Shown: positions 11,988 to 23,639 of the stretch, piece after piece
How positions within the stretch are numbered: the stretch's first letter is position 1
How the letters are laid out: every line of letters begins with the position of its first letter
Assembly: GCA_032718865.1 (NCBI GenBank)
Contig: JALUTQ010000045.1
Location: forward strand, 248,001-312,000
Direction of reading: 5' to 3'
Origin: Tilletia caries
Taxonomy: Eukaryota; Basidiomycota; Exobasidiomycetes; Tilletiales; Tilletiaceae
DNA length: 64,000 nucleotides
Made by a program: the position numbers and the translations under genes
Notes under the pieces: generated by a model
The model's input: the letters and a program-made list of their open reading frames with translations, nothing else
The model's database searches: none
What the model was told of the DNA's origin: nothing

Positions 11988-13658
11988 ATGGCTCGAACAA
12001 CCAGGTCTTCCGGAACGACCTTCTCCGTGATAACCTTGTCCCCCGCGCCCGAAGATACGGATACGGATGAGAATGGCGTAACCCAGCAGGGGCGCCGCAT
12101 GCGCACCCCCGTCCCGGATGCTCCAGATCTCCTCACTAGCGCCGAAGCCGAGCACGCGAGCGTCTTGCCCGCCGCCAAACGCTACAAGCTCTCGAATGCC
12201 GCTGTTCATGGCTTGAACACGGCAGCAAAGATGATGGTCGATGCTTTCGAGGCTGAAGTGAGTATGAAAGGAGGCTCGTCAGTGACTCAGCTCGCACCTT
12301 CTACACTCGTCGATGAACTCACATAGCTTCTGTTTGCCCGCCTACCTGTCCACAGGATGGCCATCTCGAAGATCGCATCGAGATGGAAGTGGACGGGCGT
12401 GCTCAGGCCTTGTCCACGACAGACATGATCGTGGAGCTGCTGAAGGAGGTGAAGCTCTTGCGGAAGGAGGTGGAGGTAATCAACAGCAAGTTGCCGACAC
12501 TCCTCCCGCTGTTGGAAGTCAGCAACACAGTTCGAGAGGAAGGGAGAGTGAGTGTTTTTGGAGGTCACTCGAGATTCAAGCTCATCCAAGCGACTTGATG
12601 CTGTCCATTACGAAGATCTCTGACTCAGCACTCTGCGTCTCTACCCTTCTAACTTTTACAGGCCAATATCGAAGCAGCCGTAAAGAAGGCCTGGTGGAAC
12701 CCCAACTGCCCCGGCTACTCTCATCACTGCCGCGCCATCGAGGAGCTTGTCGTCGTGAGAATCTCAGCACCCACGCATGGGCCATGGCTAACGTTCCCTA
12801 CTTGCACTCTAACCTATTTAACATTTCTGACAGCGTATGACAGAGAAGAAACCTGAGATGCTGGGTACGAACGGAGGACAGCTCATGGACATCGACAATG
12901 CCGACGGCCATGATGCAGTCCTCAGCGTCATCAGGGCATGCATGGATAGCATGCGCTTTGCTTGGAAGCAGAAGGTGAGATACGACCCTCTCATTTCTCA
13001 AAGAAACTTACGAGACATTCTGAGTTCTGACTGATCAATCTCACTTCAATCTTCAATCTTCATACATAATGTTGAGCAGATCTACGACGCAGCTGGCGGA
13101 GGAAGAGGAATTGACAAGATGAATCTGAAGGATTTTTGTTGAAGATGTTCTTCTAAGCTGCTCTCAGCTCAAGCTCACCTGGGGTCTGATTTATCGGGTG
13201 GCTTTGCTTGTGAGTATTCTCATGCCATTTACTCATAGTTCTTCTACATCTCTTGTATTGTCTGCTTACCCTCCCCTTCTCTTTCATCGGACAGCGAGCC
13301 CTTGCTCTCAAAGTCGACATTAAGGACACCAAGGGTCGTTGGAACCGCGACTTCTGGGCCGAGCTGGACCCGGCGGTCGCGGAAGTGGTGGATCAAGCCT
13401 CTGGCACGGAAGAAGAGATCGCAACGTCAACAAGGCAAGTCCACACTCTATTTCAATCTCTTTCCAATGCCAGTCACCTACTGACAACCTGACCTTCTCC
13501 GACCTCCAATTGCATCTTTTTTTTTGCACAGGTCGCTGGAGTCGGCACTCAGCAAGTGCCAGTCGAAGTTCGGAAGGTGCACCTTCATCAACGTCCCTCG
13601 CCAATCCGAGGAAGAGCAAAGATTCATGAAGATGTTTAGCACCGGCAAAGCCTTGTAG
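11988..13658 (+). CDS. Multi-exon companion protein of the mobile-type gene, possibly frameshifted
   Basis: The start at 11988 (MARTTRSSGTTF) opens an exon ending at a GTGAGT donor near 12256. Further exons are read at about 12356-12547 (EVKLLRKEVEVINSK, a short heptad-like helix), 12661-12758 (AWWNPNCPGYSHHCRAIEEL), 12834-12974 (DAVLSVIRACMDSMRFAWK), a small one from about 13081, 13296-13436 (GRWNRDFWAELDPAV), and a last exon of about 126 bp ending at a TAG near 13658. Introns carry GTGAGT/GTGAGA donors, with one apparent GC-AG intron near 13437. I do not know the function. Similar proteins with a W-x-DFW-x-ELD-type C-terminus sit beside transposon-type genes in other basidiomycetes, as far as I recall. 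Reading through about 13135-13170 gives an in-frame TGA, and only a shifted frame restores LKLTWGLIYRVALL. It may therefore be decaying. Confidence 0.55.
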
Positions 13659-16600
13659 GGCTTTTAAGTTCCAACTTCCAACTGACTGCCAACATAAAAG
13701 TTTCATCTCCATGCAGCTCATCTCTCTATTCTCTTTGATTATTGCTACCCACCAGGATTCTGACGGCCGACTCTCCCTTTGCGCTAACATCTAAGCTGAC
13801 CGCTGACCTTTTTCTCACTCCCGATTCCCGGCTTGCTCATCCCTTCATCCCTCATCCGTTCAACCCAATCTCTATGGTCAAGCAGAAACAGATCTAAAGG
13901 CGTCAGCTCACCCCTTTGGTCCTGTCCCTCACCTTTTTGATTACCACAGTCCACAACCCCCCTGTTCTTTCTCACCCTCTTGCCTCTTCTCCCTCAGATC
14001 CCATTCCAACGGCCAACCTCCTTCAGCCATCTTCACGATGACCGATGCTGGCAGCTGGGGCCTGGGGCCTGGGGCCTGGGGGCTGGAGGCGTGGGCCGTG
14101 GGGTATCCGACCCACGTATTCATATCACGTCCGTATTAGGAAATACACTGCAGCAGTGCGGCCATACCCGCTCTCATCCCTGATTTGCAGTCCCGTTATA
14201 GGCTTTGTGCCTCAGAGCAGACTTCTAGAAAGTCATACAGCAGAGTAGGCATGAGAGATGAATGAGACTAGGGTAGCAATCGATATGAGATTTGTGATGA
14301 GATCTTGTCCAGACTCTATCATGTGGATGGGCCTAGGCTTGCTTGAAGGTCTCCAGGCAGATATGATCTGGGAACTTCACCAGGAGTATAGCGAGTATCT
14401 GGTCAAGTATGGCCTCCCAAACTTGTCCAAGAATGGCCTCCCAGACTTGTCCAAGAATTGTGACCTATGCCGATCGAAGATCTTCGTGAAAGACTGCGAC
14501 AACCATTTTATTTCATCTTGAAAAGACTCAGAGAAAAGGGGCGCTAGACTTTGTTGCGCCTTTCGGGTCTTATGTTTCCCAAGAATCTGTCAAGTCTCTC
14601 CCCAAGTCCTATTGAGACTGAGACTTCGTTGGCGGTGTACATGCAGTAGAGTTGTTCCATACTTCAGTCATAAGTCTTCTCTGAGTTCCTCATCCCCACT
14701 ATTCCCCAATCATTCCCCAACTCTTCCCCAAGTCTAAAGCCTCCAATACTTCAGAACCACTTGAGACCAGCCGGTGGTGTTGTTTCAGTCCTTGGGTCAA
14801 CTTAACAACCTTTGAGCCGACTCGCGTTCTATCCGCCCTGACTCGCGGACATTGAATTATGGATCAGTGCGAAGGTAGGACCTGAGGGGGTTTTTGTACG
14901 GTGAAACTGTGGTGGAAAAGGCGGTCCAACACCAAGGAGGTAAAGTGGAGGAACGGTACGTGGAGTACATAAACTGGAGGACGATCCCCTTAGCTCAAGA
15001 TGTTCTACCGTGGTGTAAAACCAACCGGCCCCCAAGTTCCAAGTCCCAACTCCGATCGCTTTTTGTTTGACGGTGGAGGCTACTTACGGGCGTACTCTGG
15101 CAAGAGCCGTGACTGACAGTGAACAGTAAAGTCGTCCGACATCCACCCGACCGCCTTTGAGCGCCTGAGTGCCTGCAGCAGCCCGACCGGTCTGCGCAAG
15201 CGCTTCATAGTACCCGCTTCATCAGGCTCAGCAGTGCGCTTCCGCGCTCATCGCTCATCGCTCATCGCTCTCCCCTCCTTTGCCTCGGCGTCGCTGTCCA
15301 GCTCGGATTCCCCATTGCTCCGATTGAGAGGTTGGAACCGAGCTCCGAGGACCGAGACGGATCTCATGCAAATCGGTCCTCCTCCAACTTTTTTTCTTAT
15401 TATTCTTTTGCGCAATCGCCAACCCCCAGCAGCATGCATCGGCCCATCTTTCTTGTCCCAAGTTCCGAACTCCTGTTTCTCAACAGTCCTGGGGCATGAG
15501 CTAGACACGATTTCCGGTTCTCCCGTGTCTGAACCACCCTTTGGACCTTTACTTCTCTTCCCGAGCAGCATGCTGATGATGCTCTGCATAACTTTCCCTC
15601 GCCCGCAGGCGCAACTAACACCGCCGGTCAATGGGCAAGGTGCCCGACCTGGCTCTCGTTTCTCATTTTGTGTTGTGTTTTCGATTATGTAAGCCTTCTC
15701 CTTCTCGCTGTTCGACACCGCCTGCTTCCACCCGAGCATGAGGCATTTTTATTCAGCATGCCTTGGCAGCAGTCTAGCAAGGACCTAGGAATCACTGTGC
15801 TGTGGCTTTACACTTTACAGCACATCCCTGGGTTGGACCCAGCGGCCGGAAGGCGGAATGACGCCCACGCAATAATGAGTTCCGGGATAATGTGCGAGGT
15901 GGCGATAGATGGATCAGCATGGAACCGCTCGATGCTGGTGGAGGCGTGGAGGAAACGGGAAAGGGGCCCTCCGGTAAGCCCCACGACTTCCTTGCATTGG
16001 CAGACATTTGATTCACTGATGTAGGTAAGCGTTAGGCACTACTCGTGCCTCCCTGGAGGGTGGTGCATTATTGGTTGGCCTCCCCGCCTGCCTCTTGTGG
16101 CGTTCTTTTGCCCCCCCCCCATTCTTCGACTTACTTCGATCCTTAAACGCTTTGACCCTCTCTTTCCCTCAGGATCGCAGGTCCATACATATCAGGCGTG
16201 ACCGAACCGTCAGATCCCTTTCTTCTGTCGCCCACTTCATTCATCTTTACCTATCCCTTTCTTCTTCCTCCCCTTTCAGCCGGAAGCCCCGAACCGGCTG
16301 GCCTTGCAACCGCAACACACTTCGCATCATCGCATCATCTTCCTGTCTCGGGCCCGCAAACGTTCAAGACAGCTAGTCAATCGTTACATTGGGATCAATT
16401 CTAGCGAAGGGGCTAGGATCGCCGGTCTTGCAACAAGAAGGCCTAAGCATCATCTTCCAACGTGCTCACCTCGCCTATAAAATCCAGGACCAAGTGAGTC
16501 TGATCCCATATCCTCGCCCCCCCTTCCCCTCCTCTTCCCTTCTTCAGCAGCCATCTTCGCAGAACTCGAGCTCTTCAGCGCATCCCTTTCCGCCCGTGTG

Positions 16601-17870
16601 GATCTCAGCTCCAAGCGCTAACGAACATCTCGTCCTCACTGCCTCTACCTCTTCAGGTCGTTCGACGATCAAGCAGCCAATCCGATTACTGGACGCCTGC
16701 GGACAACCTTCGGTGAGTGCATTCCTCCTTTTCTGGTGGCCGCGAGATGGCTAGCGACGCTGATACTCGACATCGTTCCCGTCTTGCCTCCCTTCCCACT
16801 GGTCACGCTCATCTGACCCGTTCGTACGACCATCGACAACATTCCTTCCCGTCCTGCGATTTCCGGGTCGATCGCTACACAGCATCAACTCTCTTCTTCT
16901 TGCCAGAACGATTCTTCTTGCCAGAACGATTGAACTGGCTCGCAGTCACCGCTTGAATTCCACGTGGAAATCAACAAACAGAAGCCATCTGCCCCAGCAA
17001 GCATAGCAGAGGGCAACAAGGATCGCGCATTGACCAACCAACAAAGCCCATAGCATTCAACCAGACGACACGTGCCCATCAGCGAGATCTTGCGGGTGTG
17101 CGACAAACGAGCACGATCGACGGTTTCGTTCCTTTCACAGTAGCGCTGTCGACTCTTTCTTCTCCGTTCCTTCCAAGTGCAACGCAAGCATCTTACTCGA
17201 ACAGAGGGTTACTGTTTGGACCCCCAACCACAGGTGAGCAAGCCTTCCATTTCCGAGCCTTAATGTAGACGTCTCCAGTGTCTCCTCTCCCTTCCTCGTG
17301 CCTCTTCCGCGCTGCTGGTCTTGAACCCTATCCTGCGCTTGGTTATCGACCCCACCCCCTTGCTTGCATGGATGCCGGAAAGAGCCCGTCTTTTCCCTCC
17401 CCTCGACGGACGATCCCGGTCAGCGGACACGATGATCAGTCACCGCGCACGGGTCACCGACCCCCGGATCGACGGACTTTTGGGCATGGGCAGTGCATGG
17501 GAGATCATGATTATGCTTGGTCAAAGCCGCCATGGCTGATCATCGTGGACCAGCAAGCAAACATGGCAGCGGAAGGCCACTGCGAGCTTTGGCGGGTTTT
17601 GGGTTGGGTGGGCTTTGGTCAGTGGTTACCAAAAACCGTACAGGCGATGGTTACGGTGGGAACTGGCTGTGCAGGAGATTCGGGGAGCCGTTTCGGGGAG
17701 CACCTTTGTTAGAGGGGAATGGTCAATCGCTGGATGTCAGCCTCAAGGAGTAGGACAACGCGCAGTGGCCGCTCCCCTCGATGGAGGCACAGCACCGCAC
17801 TCCTCCCCTGCTCGCTGCATGATGGGCCGTGCATTCTCGCCCTCAGGTGCATGCAGGCTGCAGCTCGCAT
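13659..17870. other. Long region without a supported gene; splice-like signals
   Basis: No frame here carries recognisable motifs. At 14400-14460 there is a short direct duplication (CAAACTTGTCCAAGAATGG-like). Around 14580-14760 CTTCCCCA motifs recur, with a 15-bp core (14625-14639) that is inverted relative to 4189-4203. A (GGGGCCT)-type run lies near 14056-14085 and CGCTCAT repeats near 15240-15270. Between 15900 and 17240 several GTGAGT/GTAAGC sites are followed by pyrimidine tracts and AG (for example 16492, 16713, 17233), as expected for spliced leaders or a non-coding RNA of the kinase gene downstream. Confidence 0.4.
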
Positions 17871-18105
17871 ACCTTTATAATCAGGCCACAGTCGCACAGA
17901 TCCCATTCCCCCTTCCTTCCTTCCTCCTCCTCCTCTCCCCACGAGTTTCCCTTCCTTCCCTCCTTCCCCACTGCTCTATCAACGAAGACCTTACCCTCAA
18001 CTGAAACTCAACTCTCACTCTGACCCTCTACCAGAACTTAGTCACAACCAAGAGGGACTCAGCTTTGATCTTGCACCACTCTGACTCGACCCAAATCTAC
18101 CCACG
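17871..18105 (+). promoter_or_regulatory. Probable promoter/leader of the kinase gene
   Basis: A TATA-like TTATAAT lies at about 17875-17881. It is followed by a long pyrimidine tract (about 17900-17975) of CCTTCC repeats, a common feature just upstream of fungal transcription starts. The start codon at 18106 follows about 225 bp downstream of the TATA-like box. Assignment is by position and composition only. Confidence 0.45.
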
Positions 18106-21098
18106 ATGTTCACCTCAAACCCAATCTCGATCCCGCCAACTCAGCACATCGAGCTGAAGGACCCACCCAAGAGCCATTTTGCCACTTCCATGCCAATGCA
18201 CCCTTCGTCACAACAAACCGGGGCCGTCCCTATCTCGGACGACATCGACATGCACGACGACAACGGCCGGGGCGGTTTCACCATGGCTCCGTCATTCTCT
18301 TCAAGCTCGCTCACCTCGAGCGAATCGTCCCTCGCTGATCTCTCATTGACGAGCACACTGAGCGACAGCAGTGCGACCAGCTACATCTCCGGCGATGACG
18401 ACAGCGTGATGATGATCTCACGGCCCTCATCCAGCATGAGCGACTCTACTCGCCTCTTCAAATTCGCTTTGGACCAGTACTCGATATCGGCTGGCCAGCC
18501 TTCGAGCCAGAGTTCGAATTCGAGCTCACATCCTTTCGTCAGGCTCGCCGATGGTACCATTCAAGGGCCAGTGCACCGGTCCAGCTATCCGATTCCGCCC
18601 CCTCCAGCCCACAAGCTCTCCTCGCTCGGTCTCGACCTTGGGGCTCATGGCGAGAAGAGTGGGCTGCAATCGCATCGGCACTCAATAGCAATTACCGCAG
18701 CAGACATTCAGGCACCGTCAAGTATCGCTTTCCAACGGGCCAACTCAGCATGTCTGCCAGGTGCTCCCCTCTCGGCCATGTCCGGCAACATCCGCACCAA
18801 CGGAGGTCTCGGTATCGACTCCAGGGCCCAGGCCGGGCTGCAAGCCAGTCTGAACCGCTTCAAGCTCGCTTTGCCCGCCATATCGATGCCCGCCGAGTCC
18901 TTCAGCTCACGGGTGGCGACGGTGCCATTGACCCCTGGAGGTAGCTTCTTCTTCGGCGCCCGGGACGGTGCGGCCAACGGGGTACCCATGAGCCCCTTCA
19001 ACCCTCCAACCCCGCTGGTTCAAAGCGGCGCTCTGACGGCGGCTTACGAGCGACAACTTGCAGCCGAAGGAGGTATCCTCGGCTCCGCCTACGTTGCCCA
19101 ACATCAGACCAGTCCATACAGCCCGCACCTCCAGTCGATCCAGCAAGCCCAGGCGGCCGAAGGGTCCGGATCGCGCTCTGCCCAGCAAAGTCAACAGCAA
19201 ACGGGACCTCACCGCAATCGCCTCCAACAGAAGCGAGCGAGCCTGCCTCACACAATGGCTCCCATCACTCGAAGCACCTCTGGCCCAAGCCGCTCTCCTT
19301 TGCCACGGCCTCAGAGCCGAGGCGGTCCAAGCTCATCTAGCCCTCGGTCTGCTTCTCCGCTCTCGACATCTCCGTCCGGGCTCGAGACGAGCATGAGCCG
19401 GGTGGCCGAGGTTTCTTCATCGACGTCGTCGCAAGCTTTGCTTCAGATGCAGAACCGGCTGGCTGAGAGATACTCGTCTTCTCGAGCCTCGATGCTCACG
19501 GCTGCAAGCTCATCTTCGTGTTCGTCGACTTCGAGCCTGTCTGCTCCCAACATGCTCACCCCGCCATACTCGCCCAGAAACCTGCCCGATGCAGCGTTGA
19601 GCAAGGACGGTGGCAACTTGGGTATCGACATGCTAAATGCATCTAGCGGAGGATATTCGAACGCTGTCACACCTCGAATGAGTGTGCAGTATCCTACGAA
19701 CAGCACTCTTCACAGTGTGGATGTTGTTGTGCCCGGCCGGATTAGCTCCAGCTCTGCTCCTCGTCAGGGACGCCAGCAAGTGGTGAGTAAAACTACTAAT
19801 CACCCATCTAGCATGTACTTGTGTCTGATGATATTTCCCACTTCCAGGTCTCATTGGAGGGTGCAGTTCCCAACCCTCACATCCCAGAGCCTCCGGCTTC
19901 CCTGCCGCTCGAGGCCATCCCGTCACCATCGAGTCTACACCAGCAACTCGATGTGCCCTCGCTCGAAGAAATTCAGGCAATCAAGGCTCTGAGTGCTCGT
20001 TCAGTCTCATCGACAGCTATGGTCAAGTCGGCCTCGGCTCCACCAACGGCGGCCAAGACTGTATCCGCACGGTACCTGATGAACTACAACCTTCACCCAC
20101 AATTTGCTGCAACTTACACGCTCGGTGACGAGCTCGGCTCCGGTGGCTTCGGCTTCGTTGTTTCTGCGCAGCGCAACGCCGATAGCTACCCTGTTGCGGT
20201 CAAGTTCATCTGGAAGGAGAAGGTACCCTCGCAAGGCTGGGTTCGAGACCGCGATTTGGGCGTTGTTCCGATGGAAGTTTTTGTCTTGAAGACCGTTCGT
20301 CACCCTTCTGTCATCCGGTTCATCGAGCTCTTCGACGACGACCAGTTCTTCTATCTCGTCATGGAGCTCCACGGCACCCCTTGGAAGGCACCGCCACCAA
20401 AGCCGTCGTCGACCAAGAAGGATGGTCTATCGAACGAGGCGTTGCAGCCTTCCAAGCAGGCAAACATGTCAGGAAAGCCGACTATGGTGCAAGAAGTTCC
20501 TAGCAAGGCTCTCGAGCCGCCACGTCCTGCGCCCATGGAGCGTCGGTCCAGTTGCGATCTGTTCGAGTGCATCGAACAGCACTCCCGCCTCAGCGAGGAG
20601 CAGGCACGTTGGGTGTTTGCCCAGGTCGTCGAGGCTGTCTTCTACCTCGATCGCCTCGGAATCACCCATCGGGACATCAAGGACGAGAACTGTGTCGTCG
20701 ATGCCGACTTCAACGTCAAGTTGATTGACTTCGGCTCGGCCGTCGTCTCGGACCCTCGAGCGCCCGCACCATACTTCAACCGATTCTACGGTACGATGAC
20801 GTTCGCCTCGGCCGAGATCTTGCAGGGCAAGCTCTACCGTGCTCCGCAAGCGGAGGTCTGGAGTCTTGGTGTTCTTCTGAGCATCCTGCTCAGCGGCGAG
20901 TGTCCGTTCTCGGACCCGACGGCTGCCATCAAGGGCCGGATCTCAAAGCCGAAGGGCATGTGGACATCAGAGAGTCTGGAGCTCATGATGCGCTGCCTCG
21001 ACGTTGACGCGAACCGCCGTGCGACCGTTGCCGAGCTTCGGGAGAGCCCTTGGGTTCGACGGGCCTGGGAGCTTCGCGGACTTCAGCGTCCGTCTTAG
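18106..21098 (+). CDS. PAS-kinase-type serine/threonine protein kinase
   Basis: Two exons (18106-19782 and 19848-21098) joined in phase 0 give about 975 residues. The first 640 residues are Ser/Pro/Gln-rich and probably disordered. The kinase domain starts near residue 647 with a glycine-rich loop (LGSGGFGFV) and continues with VAVKF, HRDIKDEN near 831 and DFGSA near 852. It has the C-lobe features GTMTFASAEI and EVWSLGVLLSILLSGECPF. The HRDIKDEN plus DFGSA combination and the AEVWSLGVLL block resemble the PASK/Psk1 group, which regulates carbon partitioning and translation in yeast. I see no PAS domain in the N-terminal region. An insert of roughly 60 residues rich in Pro and Lys sits between the hinge (VMELHGTP) and the C-lobe helix (DLFECIE). 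Catalytic Lys, Asp and DFG are all present, so it should be active. Confidence 0.85.
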
Positions 21099-21798
21099 GT
21101 CGTGAAGGTCTTCAGAACAAGCACACAACAACTGTCGATCTCGAACATCCCATTAACATTATGGCACGGGGCTTTCTGAACCAGGGGCTGGACTCCCAAC
21201 CCCCCACAAAAATAAGAATCACGCCGAGGTTTCCCGCTATTCAGTTTCCGTCACGACTTCCTATTTCGGGAGGATCTCTCGTCTCCCCTCTACTCTCTCG
21301 ATCTCTCCTAATGACCTCGCGCAACGGACGGCCTCCGCCACCGGAATCTCTTCTCACCTACGCTATCTTCGAGTATTGCCTTGCGGATGGCAAATACCCC
21401 GGCAGGCACCCAAGTCGATCGAATCGAACTGGTGCCTAAGGACGCCCGCGTCAACTTTCGACGGAGCCCGGTCTCTCTTATTCAAAAATCTTCATCTCGC
21501 TCAACACCATCCATACACGACCCGCACCCTAAGCTTTCACAAAATCGCATCGTCCAGAATCTTTCGTCGAAGGCATCAAAAAAGCTCCAGCATTCGGGAG
21601 TGGTCCTACTTCTCTCCATCACCGGCATTTCCTCTGGACTTGGATCGGGAGGCCACATCCTCTTGAAACTTAATCATCAATAACTCGACTATCTCTCCCA
21701 ACCGACCTGTCGAACCCATCTTTCCGCTCTCCATCATTCATCTCTCGCATTGACCCAGCACCTCTTCTTGTCTTGTTCTCCCTTCCCTCGCCTCGCTC
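21099..21798. other. Intergenic, no gene seen
   Basis: This is the 3' flank of the kinase gene. Frames are short and overlapping, without motifs. A polyadenylation region for the kinase is presumably here, but I cannot place it. Confidence 0.4.
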
Positions 21799-22416
21799 TT
21801 ACTCTACCATACACGGCTTCTTTTCTCTCGATCTTCCTGTGATACTGGTATAATCATTTGAAGTTCCCACTGATCTGTGACGGGGTTGTACTCTCACTTT
21901 CTTTCTTCCTCTCTCTCCCCTTCCAACCCCTCTGTATTTCGAAAACTGATCTCTGCAAACTGAAGCGCTTGAACAGGCATCGTGGTACATTTCCTGGTTC
22001 CTCTCGTGGGCGGCAGACTGCAAAGCCTTTCGGTGATGAAGAAGCAACAGAGAGGAGGTCCAACAGCTGCTGGAGATCCGAGAGACGGGAGCCATCAGAG
22101 TTGCGCACGCATGGAACTGACTGACCTGACATCTGACAGCTGTAATAAAAGCAACATACTGTGAAGTGTGCTGGCGAGATGAAGCCAGCGTCTTCTCGCA
22201 GGCAACCCACTTGAGAGGGGCGCCGATGGATTCCTGGCAGAGGCTGACATTATCGAACAAAGCCTTGGCTTTGAGAACATATGTACGCCCGTCGCGGCTT
22301 GCGGTCAGGTGGCTGGACTGTGTGGAAGGGGAGGCGCAGAACAGGAAGCATAAAGGCATGAGTGAGGGAAGGAAGAGAGTCAGTGGGACCCTGAGAAAGC
22401 AAGTTGGATCAACCAT
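21799..22416 (-). CDS. Possible small secreted protein (weak)
   Basis: The minus-strand frame beginning at 22416 has a hydrophobic N-terminus (FLRVPLTLFLPSLMPLCFLF) that could be a signal peptide or anchor. It is followed by a Cys-containing stretch (SLCQESIGAPLKWVACEK). A GTCAGT donor near 22115 could end the first exon, so the true end is uncertain. TATA-like sequence lies 40-60 bp upstream. No family is recognised, and downstream residues look like intron read-through. It could equally be a chance frame. Confidence 0.25.
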   Translation of the reverse strand: MVDPTCFLRVPLTLFLPSLMPLCFLFCASPSTQSSHLTASRDGRTYVLKAKALFDNVSLCQESIGAPLKWVACEKTLASSRQHTSQYVAFITAVRCQVSQFHACATLMAPVSRISSSCWTSSLLLLHHRKALQSAAHERNQEMYHDACSSASVCRDQFSKYRGVGRGERGRKKVRVQPRHRSVGTSNDYTSITGRSREKKPCMVE

Positions 22417-22627
22417 CAGTGAAACAGGGCGTTAGCAGAGAGTAAAAGGCGGAAGTCAACCGCCCTACTATACTACATACATACTTCATTCAAGGTTGCC
22501 TCCAGCCTCCACGTCAGCAAAAAAAAATCGCCGGTGAGTTGGGGGGTAAATCGTAGGGGCGAGCCAACCGACAACCAACCGCCGTATTTGTCCCCATTTT
22601 GACGATTTACCGATCCACCAAAAAGCT

Positions 22628-22657
22628 GATCTACCGCCAATCAATTGGCGGTAGATC
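22628..22657. repeat. Palindrome, 13-bp arms
   Basis: The arms GATCTACCGCCAA and TTGGCGGTAGATC are separated by TCAA. The arms are exact reverse complements. It lies inside the left end of the putative transposon, and its ACCGCC core resembles motifs at the right end. Confidence 0.75.
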
Positions 22658-22841
22658 GTCGGACAGGAATCTCGGCCCGCTGGCCCGCACCACACTGACA
22701 CACACAGTAGCAGAAAGCATAGACATGATCCAATTGATTGCACACAGAGATAGAAAGACAAAGACAGAGAACAGCTGCGAGCGCAACGAAAGAGAAGGCT
22801 GAGGGAACACTGGCGGGAAGCTGAGGCAGACGGAGGGGATA

Positions 22842-22914
22842 GGGAAGCAGACGGGGAAGCAGACGGGGCAGCAGACGGGGAAGCAGACGGGGCAGCAGAC
22901 GGGGAAGCAGACGG
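22842..22914. repeat. 12-bp minisatellite
   Basis: About six tandem copies of a 12-bp unit, CAGACGGGGAAG or its variant CAGACGGGGCAG, alternate between the two variants. It lies in the interior of the putative transposon. Confidence 0.85.
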
Positions 22915-23639
22915 GAGGGACAGAGAAGACGGGACGGAGAACGACTGCAGACAGGGAGAAGAGAAGGAGACAATGAAAGAGAAGCGTGAGCTGTTAGTGA
23001 GACTGGATGGTCAGTAGTCACTAGTCAGTGATCGATCGGGGCAGAAGGTAGGAGAGAAGCGGGTCAGGAGCAGTCAGTGGTCGGGAGAGGGCTGGCGTCT
23101 TGTCAGTGGGAGGAGTTAGAGAGGGATGTCAGTGACGCGCAGCCAGCAGCAGGGTGATGGACTGACAAGGGTGCGCAAGCTGATACGTGAGTGGATGGGA
23201 TGGATGGCTGGATGGACGGGTCGGTGGAAGGTGCGTGGTGCGTGGTGTGCACAGCGCAGAAGACGCGCACCTCCTTTTTTTCTCTTCTCTTCGTTCTATC
23301 GGCCGAGACAAGCTCCCCAGCGCTGGCAGCTGGATGCCTGAAAATCGCTAAAGTTCTAAACTCTGCTGCATGGACGCTGTGTTGTATTGAGCGAGCTGGT
23401 GGTGTTGTAATGAGCGATACAAAAAGAAAGATTGACCCAAGGCCGATACAACCTCTGTGATTGGCTAAGTTCTAATTTCTAAGCTGCCTGTGCGACTACA
23501 AATCTCTAATCTGGAACTGGAGCGTCGATTTACCGACGATTCACCGCTGCTCCCCGACGACCGCAGGGGACCCCCGTCAACTTACCGACGTCTTACCCCC
23601 TGACTAACCGCCATCCCCGACGATTTCGTTTTCACTGAG

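Larger units (their letters stand above)
22515..23635. mobile_element. Probable degenerate non-autonomous DNA transposon
   Basis: The left end (about 22518-22560: AAATCGCCGG then GGGGGGTAAATCG) resembles the reverse complement of the right end (about 23590-23635: AAATCGTCGG then GGGGGTAAGACG), suggesting diverged terminal inverted repeats of roughly 45 bp. The motif CGAYGATTTACCG is repeated near both ends (22609, 23524), as in subterminal transposase-binding repeats. A near-perfect hairpin with 13-bp arms (GATCTACCGCCAA, 22628-22657) lies inside the left end. The interior holds a minisatellite and no transposase. Confidence 0.45.
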
